Origin: JARFQW01 sp963842955
GTDB lineage: Bacteria; Pseudomonadota; Gammaproteobacteria; Steroidobacterales; XN24
DNA length: 64,000 nucleotides
Reading direction: 5' to 3'
Assembly (NCBI GenBank): GCA_963842955.1
Contig: CAWJIJ010000007.1
Location: forward strand, 62,001 to 126,000
In this document: one piece after another, positions 41,750 to 50,831 of the stretch
Position numbering within the stretch: position 1 is the stretch's first letter
How the letters are laid out: each line of letters begins with the position of its first letter
Program-made: the position numbers and the translations under genes
Notes under the pieces: model-generated
The model's database searches: none
The model's input: the letters and a program-made list of their open reading frames with translations, nothing else
Told to the model about the DNA's origin: nothing

Positions 41750-44527
41750 CTACCGCGCCAGGCCCTCCTGCGGCTTAGAGCGCCAGCGCCAGGACAGCTT
41801 GTGGAGCTCCATCACGAAGAGAATCGGCAACGCCAGCGACAGCAGCAACAGCCAGCGGCTGGCCGACACCGGCTCTGCGGCGAGCAGAGTCTGGCCGAAC
41901 GGCAGATGCATCATGAGGACATGGATGGAGAACGCGACGACCATGCCGGTCATCAGGAACGGGCTCTCGAGCGGCGATCGGGCGAAGGCGGACTGGGTCT
42001 CGGAGCGGCAGTTGAAGATGTGCACGTTCTCGAACAGCACCATGAGCAGCAGCAGCGCGTTGCGGGCCTCCGCCTCGGTCCAGCCGGCGGCCAGCCCGTA
42101 GTCGAACAGGCCGAAGCCGACTACCCCCATGAACAGCGCGGCGACGACCGTGCGTTCGATCATGAGCCGGTTGAAGATGGGCTCACCCGGCGGCCGTGGT
42201 CGTCTCTGCAGCACATCCGGCGCCCCGGGCTCGAAGGCCAGGGCCACGTCCTGGATACCGTTGGTGACGAGGTTCAGCCACAGCAGCTGGACGGGCAGCA
42301 GAGGAATCGGCGTGCCGCTGATCAGAGCGAGCGCCACGAGCACGACTTCCGCTGCGCCGGTTGAAATCAGCAGATAAATGACATTGCGAATGTTGTCGTA
42401 GGCGATCCGGCCTTCCTCGATGCCCGCCGTGATTGACCCGAAATGGTCGTCGCTGATGACCAGCTCCGCGGCCTCGCGGGCGACATCGGTGCCGGACTCC
42501 CCCATGGCCACGCCGATGTTCGCCGCGCGCAGGGCGGGCGCGTCGTTGACGCCGTCACCGGTTACCGCGACGAAGTGTCCGGCCTTTTGGGCGGCCTTCA
42601 CGATCTGCAGTTTCTGGTGGGGGGCGACCCGTGAGAACACTCGCGTGCGGCCGATGGATTCGGCGAGGGCATCGTCTCCGGCAGCATCGATCTCGGTCCC
42701 GGTGGCGACCTGGTCCATGCGCTCAGCGAGACCCAGGGAACGGGCAATGGCCAGCGCCGTGACTGGATGGTCGCCGGTCACCATGATGGTCCGCACACCC
42801 GCCAGCCGCGCCTGGTCCACCGCCTCGGCAACGCCGGCTCGGAGGGGATCGATCATGCCCACGAGGCCGAGAAAGGTCAGACCTTCCGGCGGCGGGGGCG
42901 CATCGTCGGGCCTCAGGTCCGGGGGCGCGGCGCCTTCGGCCACCGCGAGCACCCGATATCCGGAGGCCGCCATGTCCGCCGCCATGGCACGCAGTCGGTC
43001 CCGGCTCTCCTCAGGATCCGCCGACATTTCCAGAATCCGCTCTGGCGCGCCCTTTACGAGCACCCGGATGCCATCGTCCATGCGGTGGTAGCTGGCCGCG
43101 TACTGGCGCTCCGGTTCGAATGGGATTTCGTTCACCAGCGGATGCAGTTCCAGGGAGTTTTCGCGGCGCCACCCGAGCTTGTAGGCCATCGTGAGCAGGG
43201 CCACATCGGTGGGGTCGCCGTGCCAGATCCAGCCGCTATCGGTCCGCAGCAGCTCTCCTTCGTTGCACAGCACCAGGCCGCGGCAAAAGCCGTCCAGCGG
43301 CCGGGCCGCGCCGGGCTCGATGGGCTGGTCGTCCCGGCAGACCCGGCCTTCCGGTATGAATCCCTCGCCGGTGACCGTATAGATCGAGCCGTCCGGCAGC
43401 CGGAGCTCCCGGACCGTCAGCTCGTTGCAGGTCAGCGTCCCCGTCTTGTCGCTGGCGATCAGGGTGCAGCTACCCAGCCCCTCCACCGCCGCCAGGCGGC
43501 GAACGATGACGTGACGCTTGGCCATCCGCGTCGTGCCGATGGCCAGTGCCACGGTGAGCGCCACGGGCAGTCCTTCCGGCACGGCGGACACCGCGAGCGC
43601 GACGCCGAACAGGAACATCTCGGTGACCGTGTAGCCGCCGAAGACCACGCCGCCCACCGCGATCAGGACGGCGGCGCTGACGACAAGGATTGCGATCTTT
43701 CGGGTGAAGCTCTCCATGCGCTCGATCAGGGGTGGCGTGCCGGCCTCCGACTCGAGTACATCCCGGGCGAGGCTGCCGATGACCGTGTGCATGCCGGTGG
43801 ATACGACGACGCCCTGGCAGCGGCCCCGGGCGACGATGGATCCGGCCCGCATCATGTTGAGTTGATCGCCCAGGGGCGTATCGGCCGGTCCTGTCCACTG
43901 GGCATTCTTCGCCACGGCCAGGGATTCACCGGTCAATAACGATTCGTCCGCCTCCAGCCCGTGGCTGGACAGGATGCGCAAATCTGCCGGCACCCGGTTG
44001 CCGGACTCCAGGAACACGACATCGCCGGGGACCACGTCCTCGGCGGAGATGTCCCGAACCTGTCCGCCGCGACGCACGGCTGCCCGAATCTGCAGGAGTT
44101 GCTGAAGGGCTTGGCTGGCCTTCTCCGCCTTTGCCTCCTGCACCGTTCCGATGATGGCGTTGATCAACAGGACGCCGAAGATGAACGCCGCGTCCTTGAC
44201 CTCCCCCAGGGCGAGGGAGACGAGGGCGGCCACCCCCAGCAGATAAATCAGCGGGCTCTTGAACTGGCGAAGCAGGATTTCTGCGATCGTCGGCGGCGGT
44301 TTTCGGGGCAGGGTATTGGGCCCGAATCGAGTAAGCCGGGACTCCGCTTCAGACGGGGTCAGACCGTTTCGGCTCGCTCCCAGTCGCTCGAGGGTCGTGT
44401 CGGCGTCCAGGGCGTGCCAGGCAATTCCGTTTTCCCGACGTACGTGCCTGGTCTTTCGTGGTTTGGGGCGCGCTGAGATCCGTTGCCATTTGGGGACTGC
44501 CTTAGAGGCCGTCTTCTCCGCAAGCAT
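41750..44527 (-). CDS. P-type cation-transporting ATPase (P2A-like)
   Basis: 925 residues. Basic N-terminal extension, cation ATPase N-domain (LTPSEAESRLTRFGPNTLP), actuator TGES (SLLTGES), channel motif AVSAVPEGLPVAL in M4, phosphorylation site SDKTGTLT, KGAPE nucleotide motif, TGDHPVTA and TGDGVNDAPAL, and a six-helix C-terminus. PEGLP with no heavy-metal domain fits calcium- or sodium-type pumps; the ion is not settled. Monocistronic. Confidence 0.92.
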   Translation of the reverse strand: MLAEKTASKAVPKWQRISARPKPRKTRHVRRENGIAWHALDADTTLERLGASRNGLTPSEAESRLTRFGPNTLPRKPPPTIAEILLRQFKSPLIYLLGVAALVSLALGEVKDAAFIFGVLLINAIIGTVQEAKAEKASQALQQLLQIRAAVRRGGQVRDISAEDVVPGDVVFLESGNRVPADLRILSSHGLEADESLLTGESLAVAKNAQWTGPADTPLGDQLNMMRAGSIVARGRCQGVVVSTGMHTVIGSLARDVLESEAGTPPLIERMESFTRKIAILVVSAAVLIAVGGVVFGGYTVTEMFLFGVALAVSAVPEGLPVALTVALAIGTTRMAKRHVIVRRLAAVEGLGSCTLIASDKTGTLTCNELTVRELRLPDGSIYTVTGEGFIPEGRVCRDDQPIEPGAARPLDGFCRGLVLCNEGELLRTDSGWIWHGDPTDVALLTMAYKLGWRRENSLELHPLVNEIPFEPERQYAASYHRMDDGIRVLVKGAPERILEMSADPEESRDRLRAMAADMAASGYRVLAVAEGAAPPDLRPDDAPPPPEGLTFLGLVGMIDPLRAGVAEAVDQARLAGVRTIMVTGDHPVTALAIARSLGLAERMDQVATGTEIDAAGDDALAESIGRTRVFSRVAPHQKLQIVKAAQKAGHFVAVTGDGVNDAPALRAANIGVAMGESGTDVAREAAELVISDDHFGSITAGIEEGRIAYDNIRNVIYLLISTGAAEVVLVALALISGTPIPLLPVQLLWLNLVTNGIQDVALAFEPGAPDVLQRRPRPPGEPIFNRLMIERTVVAALFMGVVGFGLFDYGLAAGWTEAEARNALLLLMVLFENVHIFNCRSETQSAFARSPLESPFLMTGMVVAFSIHVLMMHLPFGQTLLAAEPVSASRWLLLLSLALPILFVMELHKLSWRWRSKPQEGLAR

Positions 44528-44796
44528 AGGACTCGACGGTGGATTTCTGCATAGGCACTAACCGTGGGCAGCCTGTTCCGGCGCAAGGGGGGCCGGCGGG
44601 AGATCAGCGTCGAACCGGCCGCAGCCGGGCCAGACGCGTCTCCTCTGCCTCGCCAGGACATGCCGCATGCCCGAGCGGTCCGGTACGCTCGGGTAGCGGG
44701 CCACCCGGGCGCGCGCGGTTGTCCCGCTCTGCGCCATGCCGCAAGATCCTGGACAGTATGGGCAACAGCGGGAAAACGCCGCAGCAATGAGCCAGG
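44528..44796. other. Gap between divergent genes, no gene recognised
   Basis: 269 bases between the ATPase and methyltransferase genes. It holds a perfect 8-bp stem CCCGAGCG/CGCTCGGG with an 8-base loop at 44670-44693. An open frame at 44564-44800 shows no family resemblance and is Arg/Pro/Ala-rich, so it was left out. Confidence 0.4.
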
Positions 44797-45396
44797 ATGA
44801 TCGTGAACGCTGGAATCAAGCGCTATCGGGAGGGGGCTTACGCCACCCGGACCCATGCCAGCGTGTTCGTGAGCGAGTGGCTGGCGCAACTCCCGCAGCC
44901 AGTGACCGGCGGCCGGGCCCTGGATCTGGCGTGCGGGCGGGGCAGGAACGCGCTCCACCTGGCCCGCAAGGGATGGTCAGTGCGCGCAGTGGACATCTCG
45001 CCCGTGGCCCTGGAGGCGCTGCGCACCGCCGCGGACGCCGAGGGCCTGGACGTGAGCTGCGGCGAGTGGGACCTGGAGGCTTCGCCGGGTGATGTTGCGG
45101 GAATCACGCCGGAGGGTCCGGCGAACCTCGCGCTCGTGATCCGCTATGCGAATCTGCCGCTCATCCGAGCCATGCACGACCTCCTGGCCCCGGGCGGGGT
45201 GCTCATCGCCGAGATGCATCGCCAGACCGACCGGGAGGTGGCGGGCCCGGGCGGCCGCCGCTTTCGGGTCGAGCCAGCGGACCTCCTGGCCGCCGCAGGC
45301 GACCTGGAGGTCATCCATGCCGAAGATGGCCACTACAGCGATCCGGACGGACGGGCCGTGGCGCTTGCCCGCCTGGTGGCCCGGCGACCGGCCTGA
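44797..45396 (+). CDS. Class I SAM-dependent methyltransferase
   Basis: 199 residues. Motif I ALDLACGRGRNALHLA, motif II VRAVDISPVALEAL, and a C-terminal LAPGGVLIAEMHR strand. It resembles TehB/UbiE-like small methyltransferases; substrate unknown. Convergent with the HPF-like gene. Confidence 0.85.
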   Translation: MIVNAGIKRYREGAYATRTHASVFVSEWLAQLPQPVTGGRALDLACGRGRNALHLARKGWSVRAVDISPVALEALRTAADAEGLDVSCGEWDLEASPGDVAGITPEGPANLALVIRYANLPLIRAMHDLLAPGGVLIAEMHRQTDREVAGPGGRRFRVEPADLLAAAGDLEVIHAEDGHYSDPDGRAVALARLVARRPA

Positions 45397-45408
45397 CCAC
45401 CCGTGGCG

Positions 45409-45436
45409 GGCTCCCGGCGCCAGGGTGCCGGGAGCC
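45409..45436. terminator. Perfect hairpin between convergent genes
   Basis: GGCTCCCGGC pairs perfectly with GCCGGGAGCC across an 8-base loop, 13 bases after the methyltransferase stop. No U tract; probably a bidirectional terminator or transcript-stabilising structure. Confidence 0.5.
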
Positions 45437-45487
45437 AGGGTGCCGTTGATGCCGGCCCGGCAAACGGGCTTCCGCGGTTTTCTCGAG

Positions 45488-45862
45488 TCAGGCGAGTCCG
45501 GAGGCGGCCTCCGAGGCCGTCATCGGGAGGCTTGGGCGAAGCCGCTGCTGCCGTGCCATGTCGCGGCGACGCCTGACTTGTTCCGTAATGATGGACTTGG
45601 CGCGGCGGAGACCGCGGCCCAGGGCCCGGCGCATTCGCGCGCTGCGGTCCTGGACGACAACCTGGCCGCCGCCCGCCAGCTCGGCGCGGACCACGCAGAC
45701 CTTGTCCCGGCCACCCCTGGGACCGTTCACGTCCTTGAGCGTGATGTGCAGCCGGGCGACGCTGGGCGCAAGGCGGTCGAAAACGAAACGGACCCGGCGG
45801 GCGATATCAGCGCCCGCGTGGGCCGGCAGGGTAACGCGGTGACTGTTGACGTGGATCTCCAT
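45488..45862 (-). CDS. HPF/RaiA family ribosome-associated protein
   Basis: 124 residues from ATG 45862, preceded by GAGGAG. The N-terminal 100 residues fit the HPF/YfiA fold (MEIHVNSHRV, RLHITLKDVNG, VRAELAGGGQVVVQD), followed by a very Arg-rich helix (RRAKSIITEQVRRRRDMARQ) suited to rRNA binding. Short-form hibernation-factor-like; may act in ribosome dormancy or protection. Confidence 0.75.
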   Translation of the reverse strand: MEIHVNSHRVTLPAHAGADIARRVRFVFDRLAPSVARLHITLKDVNGPRGGRDKVCVVRAELAGGGQVVVQDRSARMRRALGRGLRRAKSIITEQVRRRRDMARQQRLRPSLPMTASEAASGLA

Positions 45863-45962
45863 GAGGGCTCCTCTACAGGTGTGTGCTGGAGCCAGAATAC
45901 CCGCGTACAAGCTTCGGACAAGTCGAATTAATGTGCTGAAATGATCGGCGTTTTCGATGCTT

Positions 45963-46256
45963 TCAGTAAGCGACCCAGGCCGCATCGGAGACGAGGCACA
46001 GGCCGCCAGAGCGCTTGAGCGTGGCACGTATCGTGTCGACGATTCGGTCCAGCTCGGCGTCGTCGCAGGCCACGATGAACACGCAGTTCGTGGCGGTTCC
46101 TGTCGGGTCGTCGGCACGCCGTACGCCGCGATCGCCTCGGCCGCCGGCTCTGCGGATAACCGTGTAGCCGGGCGCGCCGGCGGCGTCCAGCTGGTCGGCC
46201 ATGCGTCCCGCAAAGTGTTCCTCGATTACGATTTCAATACGCTTACAGGGCTTCAT
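45963..46256 (-). CDS. sbtB: PII-like protein, SbtB type
   Basis: 97 residues, ferredoxin-like PII fold: RIEIVIEEHFAGRMADQLDAAG, then GYTVIRRAGGRGDRGVRRAD covering the T-loop region and NCVFIVACDD. The C-terminal Cys-loop of some cyanobacterial SbtB proteins is absent. It lies 28 bases downstream of sbtA. In cyanobacteria SbtB binds cAMP/AMP and gates SbtA; the same role is inferred here. Confidence 0.8.
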   Translation of the reverse strand: MKPCKRIEIVIEEHFAGRMADQLDAAGAPGYTVIRRAGGRGDRGVRRADDPTGTATNCVFIVACDDAELDRIVDTIRATLKRSGGLCLVSDAAWVAY

Positions 46257-46284
46257 CGGTCACTCCGGATCGGTCCAATCATGC

Positions 46285-47283
46285 TCAGCTCCCGATGATG
46301 GACCGAAGGGCCAGGTGGTAGGCCGGAATCCCGACCAGCAGATTGAAGGGAAAAGTCACTGCCAGGGCCATCGGCAGATACAGGCTCGGATTGGCCTCCG
46401 GCAGGGCCAGGCGCATGGCCGCCGGCACCGCAATATAAGACGCGCTCGCGGCCAGCACGGTCAGCAGCAGGGCATCTCCCTCCGACATGCCCAGGAGCAG
46501 CGCGATGGACCCGCCTGCCACGGCGTTGACCAGCGGCAGGACCAGAGCGAATCCCACCAGGGTTGGCCAGGGAGTGACCCCCTCGCGAGCCTTGCGCAGG
46601 TCCATGATCCGGTGGGCGGCGACGAGTCCCATGTCCAGGAGGAACAGGCAGAGAATGCCGATAAACGGTTCCACGACGAAGGGGGCGATCTGTTCCATGC
46701 CCCGCGGGCCGGTGATCCAGCCGATGAGCATGCTGCCCACGATCAGAAAGACCGAGCCGTTGAGACAGGACTCTCGAAGCAGCTCTCCCCAGTCCAGCGC
46801 CTCGGTACGCCCACCCGTCTCCCGTTGGCCGAACACACGGTACAGCAGGATGCCAATGATGATCGCGGGTGATTCCATGAGCGCCAAGGCCGCAACCAGG
46901 TGCCCGCCCCAGGCCACGCCGAGGCTGTCCAGGTAAGCGGCCGCCGTGACAAAGGTAACCGCGCTCACTGAACCATAGGTGGCCGCAATCGCCGCGGCGT
47001 CAGCCGCGGACAGCCGTCGGCGCAGAAGAAAGAAAACATACACTGGCACCGCGGCGGCGAGCCCGATCGCAGCGAGCAGACCCAGGCCCACGCTCGCATC
47101 CAGCGGACTCTCGGCCAGCGCGACCCCGCCCTTGAAGCCGATGGCAAAGAGCAGGTAAACGGATAGGAACTTGGCGACCTGGGTGGGGATCTCCAGGTCT
47201 GAGCGGACAAACGCGGCGGCGACCCCGAGAAAGAAAAACAGCAGGGGGGGCGAGCCGAGGTTGGCGAGGAACAGGGAGTCCAA
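46285..47283 (-). CDS. sbtA: Sodium-dependent bicarbonate transporter
   Basis: About 332 residues from TTG 47283, which gives the family-like start MDSLFLANLGSPPLLFF; TTG 47325 would add 14 residues and no ATG/GTG is available. About ten membrane segments in two inverted halves, with AIGFKGGVALAES and AATYGSVSAVTFVTA in the first and LLDMGLVAAHRIMDL and AASASYIAVPAAMRLA in the second. SbtA (DUF897) co-transports Na+ and bicarbonate into the cytoplasm. Divergent from an NhaR-like regulator. Confidence 0.9.
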   Translation of the reverse strand: MDSLFLANLGSPPLLFFFLGVAAAFVRSDLEIPTQVAKFLSVYLLFAIGFKGGVALAESPLDASVGLGLLAAIGLAAAVPVYVFFLLRRRLSAADAAAIAATYGSVSAVTFVTAAAYLDSLGVAWGGHLVAALALMESPAIIIGILLYRVFGQRETGGRTEALDWGELLRESCLNGSVFLIVGSMLIGWITGPRGMEQIAPFVVEPFIGILCLFLLDMGLVAAHRIMDLRKAREGVTPWPTLVGFALVLPLVNAVAGGSIALLLGMSEGDALLLTVLAASASYIAVPAAMRLALPEANPSLYLPMALAVTFPFNLLVGIPAYHLALRSIIGS

Positions 47284-47718
47284 GGCGTCAGGACACCCGT
47301 TGGGAGGGAACGCCCCCGCCGGCAAAACGGACTGCTGGCGTTGCTTTCACACGTACCCCCCTCAATTTTCCGACCGCTGCGTGCGTCGTGCACCGGAGTA
47401 TCCCGTCGCCGCCGCCATTGTCAACGCATGTCCACCGCGATCGGATTCCCCGGCCGTTCGCCAATCGCTCCCGTGGTCCCCGGTTCTCTGGGGCCGCCGG
47501 CATGGGCCCGTCGCTCCGGCAGTCTCTGTTCTACTAAGGAAAAACCGAGAGCAGGGCGCCGATCAAACGAGAAATCCGAACTATTGCTTCGCCCGGGACT
47601 CTGATAACCCGGTGCGCCTTCCTTGCCGACGCGAGGTATTCGGGAATACCGGGAAGGCGAGGGTCGCGGTGTAGGCGCGGCAGATCGTTGGACCGACAAG
47701 CCCGTTGTGGAGTGATCC
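47284..47718. promoter_or_regulatory. sbtA-nhaR intergenic control region
   Basis: 435 bases between divergent sbtA and the LysR-type gene, with no gene recognised. A near-perfect palindrome GGTATTC-GG-GAATACC lies at 47635-47650, about 69 bases before the regulator start, with an ATTC-N2-GAAT core that could be a LysR operator. Binding is inferred. Confidence 0.45.
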
Positions 47719-48621
47719 ATGCGTCATCTGAATTACAGTCATCTGCTCTATTTCTGGACCGTGGCCCGGGAGGGCAGCATCGTGCGAGCGGCCGAGGTTC
47801 TCCACCTCACGCCCCAGACCATCAGCGGCCAGCTGAAGCTCCTGGAGACTGCGGTCGGGTCGCCTCTTTTCCAGCGCGTAGGGCGGGGCCTGGTGGTAAC
47901 CGACACGGGCCGCATGGTCCGGCAGTACGCCGACGAGATTTTTTCGCTGGGCGCGGAACTGGCCCAGCGTTTGCGCAGTGACGAGCCCGCCGTGCCGGCG
48001 GCACTGAACGTGGGCATCGTCAACGCCATTCCCAAGCTTGTTGCTTACCGGATCCTGGAACCGGCTTTGCAGATGGACCCTCCCATTCGTGTCGCATGTT
48101 TCGAGGGTGAACTCGATACCCTGCTCGGTGATCTCGCCCTGCACCGGCTGGACCTGGTGCTATCGGACCGGCCCGTGCCCACGGGCCTTAACGTCCGTGC
48201 CTACAACCACAAGCTGGGTGAAACGGGCGTGGCCTTCTTCGCGGAGAAAAGCCGGGCGGCGGCCTATGCTCGGCGTTTCCCCGCTTCGCTTGACGGCGCC
48301 CCGGTGCTGATGCCCATGTCCAACACACCGCTGCGCCGGGGCCTGGACGACTGGCTGGATGCCCATTCGGTTACGCCGCGCATCGTGGCGGAGTTCGACG
48401 ACAGCGCGCTGCTGAAGGCTTTCGGCGAAGCCGGGGCCGGCCTTTTTCCCGCCCCGGCGGCTATCGCAGGCGCCATCGAGCGGATGTATCGCGCACGGCT
48501 AGTCGGCGAGGCCTCGGGCGTCACCGAAACGTTCTTTGCCATTTCGCCCGAGCGAAAGCTCAAGCACCCGGCCGTGATCCAGGTGACACGCACGGCCCGG
48601 GCCGAGTTGTTTTCGAGCTGA
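47719..48621 (+). CDS. nhaR: NhaR-like LysR family regulator
   Basis: 300 residues. N-terminal HTH: MRHLNYSHLLYFWTVAREGS, AAEVLHLTPQTISGQLKLLE and LFQRVGRGLVVTDTG, all as in NhaR, the Na+-responsive activator of nhaA. LysR effector domain follows (VPAALNVGIVNAIPK). Divergent from the sodium-coupled transporter sbtA, a fitting target. Its last 62 bases overlap the 3' end of the opposite-strand kinase. Confidence 0.9.
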   Translation: MRHLNYSHLLYFWTVAREGSIVRAAEVLHLTPQTISGQLKLLETAVGSPLFQRVGRGLVVTDTGRMVRQYADEIFSLGAELAQRLRSDEPAVPAALNVGIVNAIPKLVAYRILEPALQMDPPIRVACFEGELDTLLGDLALHRLDLVLSDRPVPTGLNVRAYNHKLGETGVAFFAEKSRAAAYARRFPASLDGAPVLMPMSNTPLRRGLDDWLDAHSVTPRIVAEFDDSALLKAFGEAGAGLFPAPAAIAGAIERMYRARLVGEASGVTETFFAISPERKLKHPAVIQVTRTARAELFSS

Positions 48622-49939
48622 ACCCCGTCGGCTCCCGGGGGGCGCCCGCCAGCTTGCCGAGGAGGGCGCGGCAGCCGCCGGAGCCCCGGTTCTCCAGTGT
48701 CAGCTGCCAGCCCATCCGCTCACAGACCTGGCCGACGATGGCGAGCCCCAGGCCAAAGCCCTCGCTGCCCGCACCGCGGCGGCCGCGTTGCCTGAGATCG
48801 GCCGCTTCCGTGGCCGGAAGTCCGGGTCCGGTGTCCAGAATTTCGATGGCGTCGTCGTGAAACACGACGTCAACACGGCCTTCGTTAATGTTTTGAAATG
48901 CATTGCGCAGCAAATTTGCCACGGCAATCTCCAGCAGCTCCGGGCGGCATGGCACACGCAGGGCATTATCCTGGTGGATTCCAACCTCCACCGGCTTGCC
49001 GTCCAGCACGGGCAGGGTCCGGCGCAGTGCCTCCTTGACCACGGCGTCGGCATCACAGGACATGTCTTCGCTTTCCGGGTCCGATTCCCGGCCCAGCCAT
49101 AGAAACGCCTCGGTAAGGGATTTCATATTGGCGGCGGCCCGGCCGATACGCTCCACCAGACGCTGGCCGCGTGGCCCGTTGCGGTCCGCCAGGGTTTCCA
49201 GGATCTCGGCTGCGCCCCCGATCACTGTCAGCGGGGTTCGGAGTTCATGGCTGGCGTTTTGCATGAACACTCGCTCCCGCTCGAGGAAATCCCGGTTTCG
49301 CCGGATCGTCGTGTCCAGTGCACCGGCCAGGGCGCCCACCTCGCCGTCACCATAGCGGTGCGAAAAATCGCCGCGCCACTGTCCCGGCGCCTGGGCTTCG
49401 ATCTCGGTGGCGAAGTGTTCAAGCGGCTTGGAAATCCGCCTGGAAATCGTGCTGGCCAGCCATCCTCCGAACAACAGCAGGGCGGCGCCGTAGGCGAGCG
49501 CCAGCTCCGAGTACTCTCGCGCAATGCCAGCAATGGTTTCCACGTCCGGAATATCGAACAGGACCCACAGAGGATCCTCGGTGGCTCCAAGCGTGCCGGC
49601 CCAGATTGCCAGGTCACGGGCCGCGGCAGGTCCCGTTTCACGGTCGATTTCGTGGAGCCCGGGGCCGAGGCCTGCGGAAAGGTTTCGGTGAAGCTCGGAC
49701 ATGTCATCCAGGGAGCGGTACGCGTAGACCGGGCCGTCGCGAGGGAGCCGGAGCGGCCCGGCGTTCGCAAAATCCTGCTGGATACGCGCGACCTCGCCGA
49801 GCAGGATGGATTCCTGCAGCGAGTCCTGGCCGTCGTAGTAGGCCTTCACGAAGGTACCGAGGGAAAACACCACCAGGGTCAGGCCGAACAGCACGAGGCC
49901 GGCGCGGATTCGGCCCCGCAGGTGACGTCTAGCCCTCAT
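48560..49939 (-). CDS. Sensor histidine kinase
   Basis: 459 residues from ATG 49939 (TTG 49945 possible). TM1 (about 13-32), periplasmic sensor, TM2 (about 145-168), HAMP, HisKA with QNASHELRTPLTVIGGAAEIL, a divergent HATPase with LLRNAFQN, DTGPGLP and GFGLGLAIV. The last 25 residues are encoded antisense to nhaR and look non-domain. Overlaps the regulator gene stop by 11 bases. Confidence 0.9.
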   Translation of the reverse strand: MRARRHLRGRIRAGLVLFGLTLVVFSLGTFVKAYYDGQDSLQESILLGEVARIQQDFANAGPLRLPRDGPVYAYRSLDDMSELHRNLSAGLGPGLHEIDRETGPAAARDLAIWAGTLGATEDPLWVLFDIPDVETIAGIAREYSELALAYGAALLLFGGWLASTISRRISKPLEHFATEIEAQAPGQWRGDFSHRYGDGEVGALAGALDTTIRRNRDFLERERVFMQNASHELRTPLTVIGGAAEILETLADRNGPRGQRLVERIGRAAANMKSLTEAFLWLGRESDPESEDMSCDADAVVKEALRRTLPVLDGKPVEVGIHQDNALRVPCRPELLEIAVANLLRNAFQNINEGRVDVVFHDDAIEILDTGPGLPATEAADLRQRGRRGAGSEGFGLGLAIVGQVCERMGWQLTLENRGSGGCRALLGKLAGAPREPTGFSSKTTRPGPCVSPGSRPGA

Positions 49940-50627
49940 TGTCAACGCGCAGCCGAAAGCCGATCCCGTGCACGGTCTCCACCATCTTGTGCGTGAACGG
50001 CCGATCGACGACCTTACGCAGCGCGAACACGTGGCTTCTCAGGGCATCGCTGTCCGGCGGATCATCGCCCCAGATAGAACGCTCGATATCGTCCCGGAAC
50101 ACGAGATTGGGGTAGGCCAGCATCATCTCGTGAAGAAGCTTGAATCCGGTGGGGCTGAGGTCGAGCTGATGTCCGTCGCGGGTCACCCTGAGGGATCGGG
50201 CATCGAGTTGCAGCTCGCCCACCCGCAGCACCTGGCGGGTTCGACCGCTCGCGCGCCGGGTCAGCGCAAGCAGCCGTGCGCGAAGTTCTTCCAGCTCGAA
50301 CGGCTTGGTCATGTAATCGTCGGCCCCGGCATCGAAGCCGTCGAGCTTGTCGCTGAGTTCGTCCCGGGCGGTCAGCATGAGTACCGGGGTGTCAATATCA
50401 TGCTGGCTGCGCAGACGCCGGCAAAGGGAAAGCCCGTCCGTGCCCGGCAGCATCACGTCCACGATCAGGATGTCATAGCGATTGACCGCCGCCAGACCCA
50501 GCGCCTGGTCGGCGTTCGCCGCGTAGTCCGTGGTGTGACCGGCGCCATCGAGATACAGGCAGATGTTCTCCGCGATATCCCGGTTATCCTCGATCAACAA
50601 CACCTTGAGGGGAATGTCATGGCGCAT
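49929..50627 (-). CDS. OmpR-type response regulator
   Basis: 232 residues from ATG 50627; an upstream in-frame ATG at 50687 would add 20 residues of low-complexity sequence. REC with LIEDNRDIAEN, acceptor Asp in ILIVDVMLPGTDGL, Thr in MLTARDE and Lys in MTKPFELEEL; winged helix with VTRDGHQLDLSPTGFKLL, SDALRSHVFALRKVVD and ETVHGIGFRLRV. Partner of the overlapping kinase; likely binds the hexamer repeats at 51618-51656. Confidence 0.93.
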   Translation of the reverse strand: MRHDIPLKVLLIEDNRDIAENICLYLDGAGHTTDYAANADQALGLAAVNRYDILIVDVMLPGTDGLSLCRRLRSQHDIDTPVLMLTARDELSDKLDGFDAGADDYMTKPFELEELRARLLALTRRASGRTRQVLRVGELQLDARSLRVTRDGHQLDLSPTGFKLLHEMMLAYPNLVFRDDIERSIWGDDPPDSDALRSHVFALRKVVDRPFTHKMVETVHGIGFRLRVDNEG

Positions 50628-50701
50628 CTCGCCTTCGCCGCCATTGTTGCGCGCGTCCTGCCGCGCCTGTTCGCTGGATGATCGCATGGCCCGTCCGATG
50701 G

Positions 50702-50797
50702 TTACAGCAGCGAGATGATAAGCCCCAAGAGCGAACCGCCGAGGGCGATGCCCAGAACGATCTCCGCTCTCGAGATCTCCTCGTCACGTTCGCCCAT
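50702..50797 (-). CDS. 31-residue single-pass membrane peptide
   Basis: ATG 50797 to TAA 50702. AGGAG lies eight bases upstream of the ATG. The first ten residues (MGERDEEISR) are charged and acidic, followed by a hydrophobic, glycine-containing helix (about residues 12-31, VLGIALGGSLLGLIISLL). It lies 34 bases after the outer-membrane protein gene and 74 bases before the response regulator. Short membrane peptides can modulate sensor kinases; that is a guess. It could also be chance. Confidence 0.5.
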   Translation of the reverse strand: MGERDEEISRAEIVLGIALGGSLLGLIISLL

Positions 50798-50831
50798 TCC
50801 GGTCTCTCCTGTCGCTTGAGGGGCGGCGGCG

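Noticed and set aside
44564..44800. Possible 78-residue gene before the methyltransferase
   Set aside because: No ribosome site of note, low-complexity composition and no resemblance to a known family.
50628..50687. Longer start for the OmpR-type regulator
   Set aside because: The extra 20 residues are Ser/Arg/Gly-rich with no counterpart in the family, and ATG 50627 has a better upstream context.
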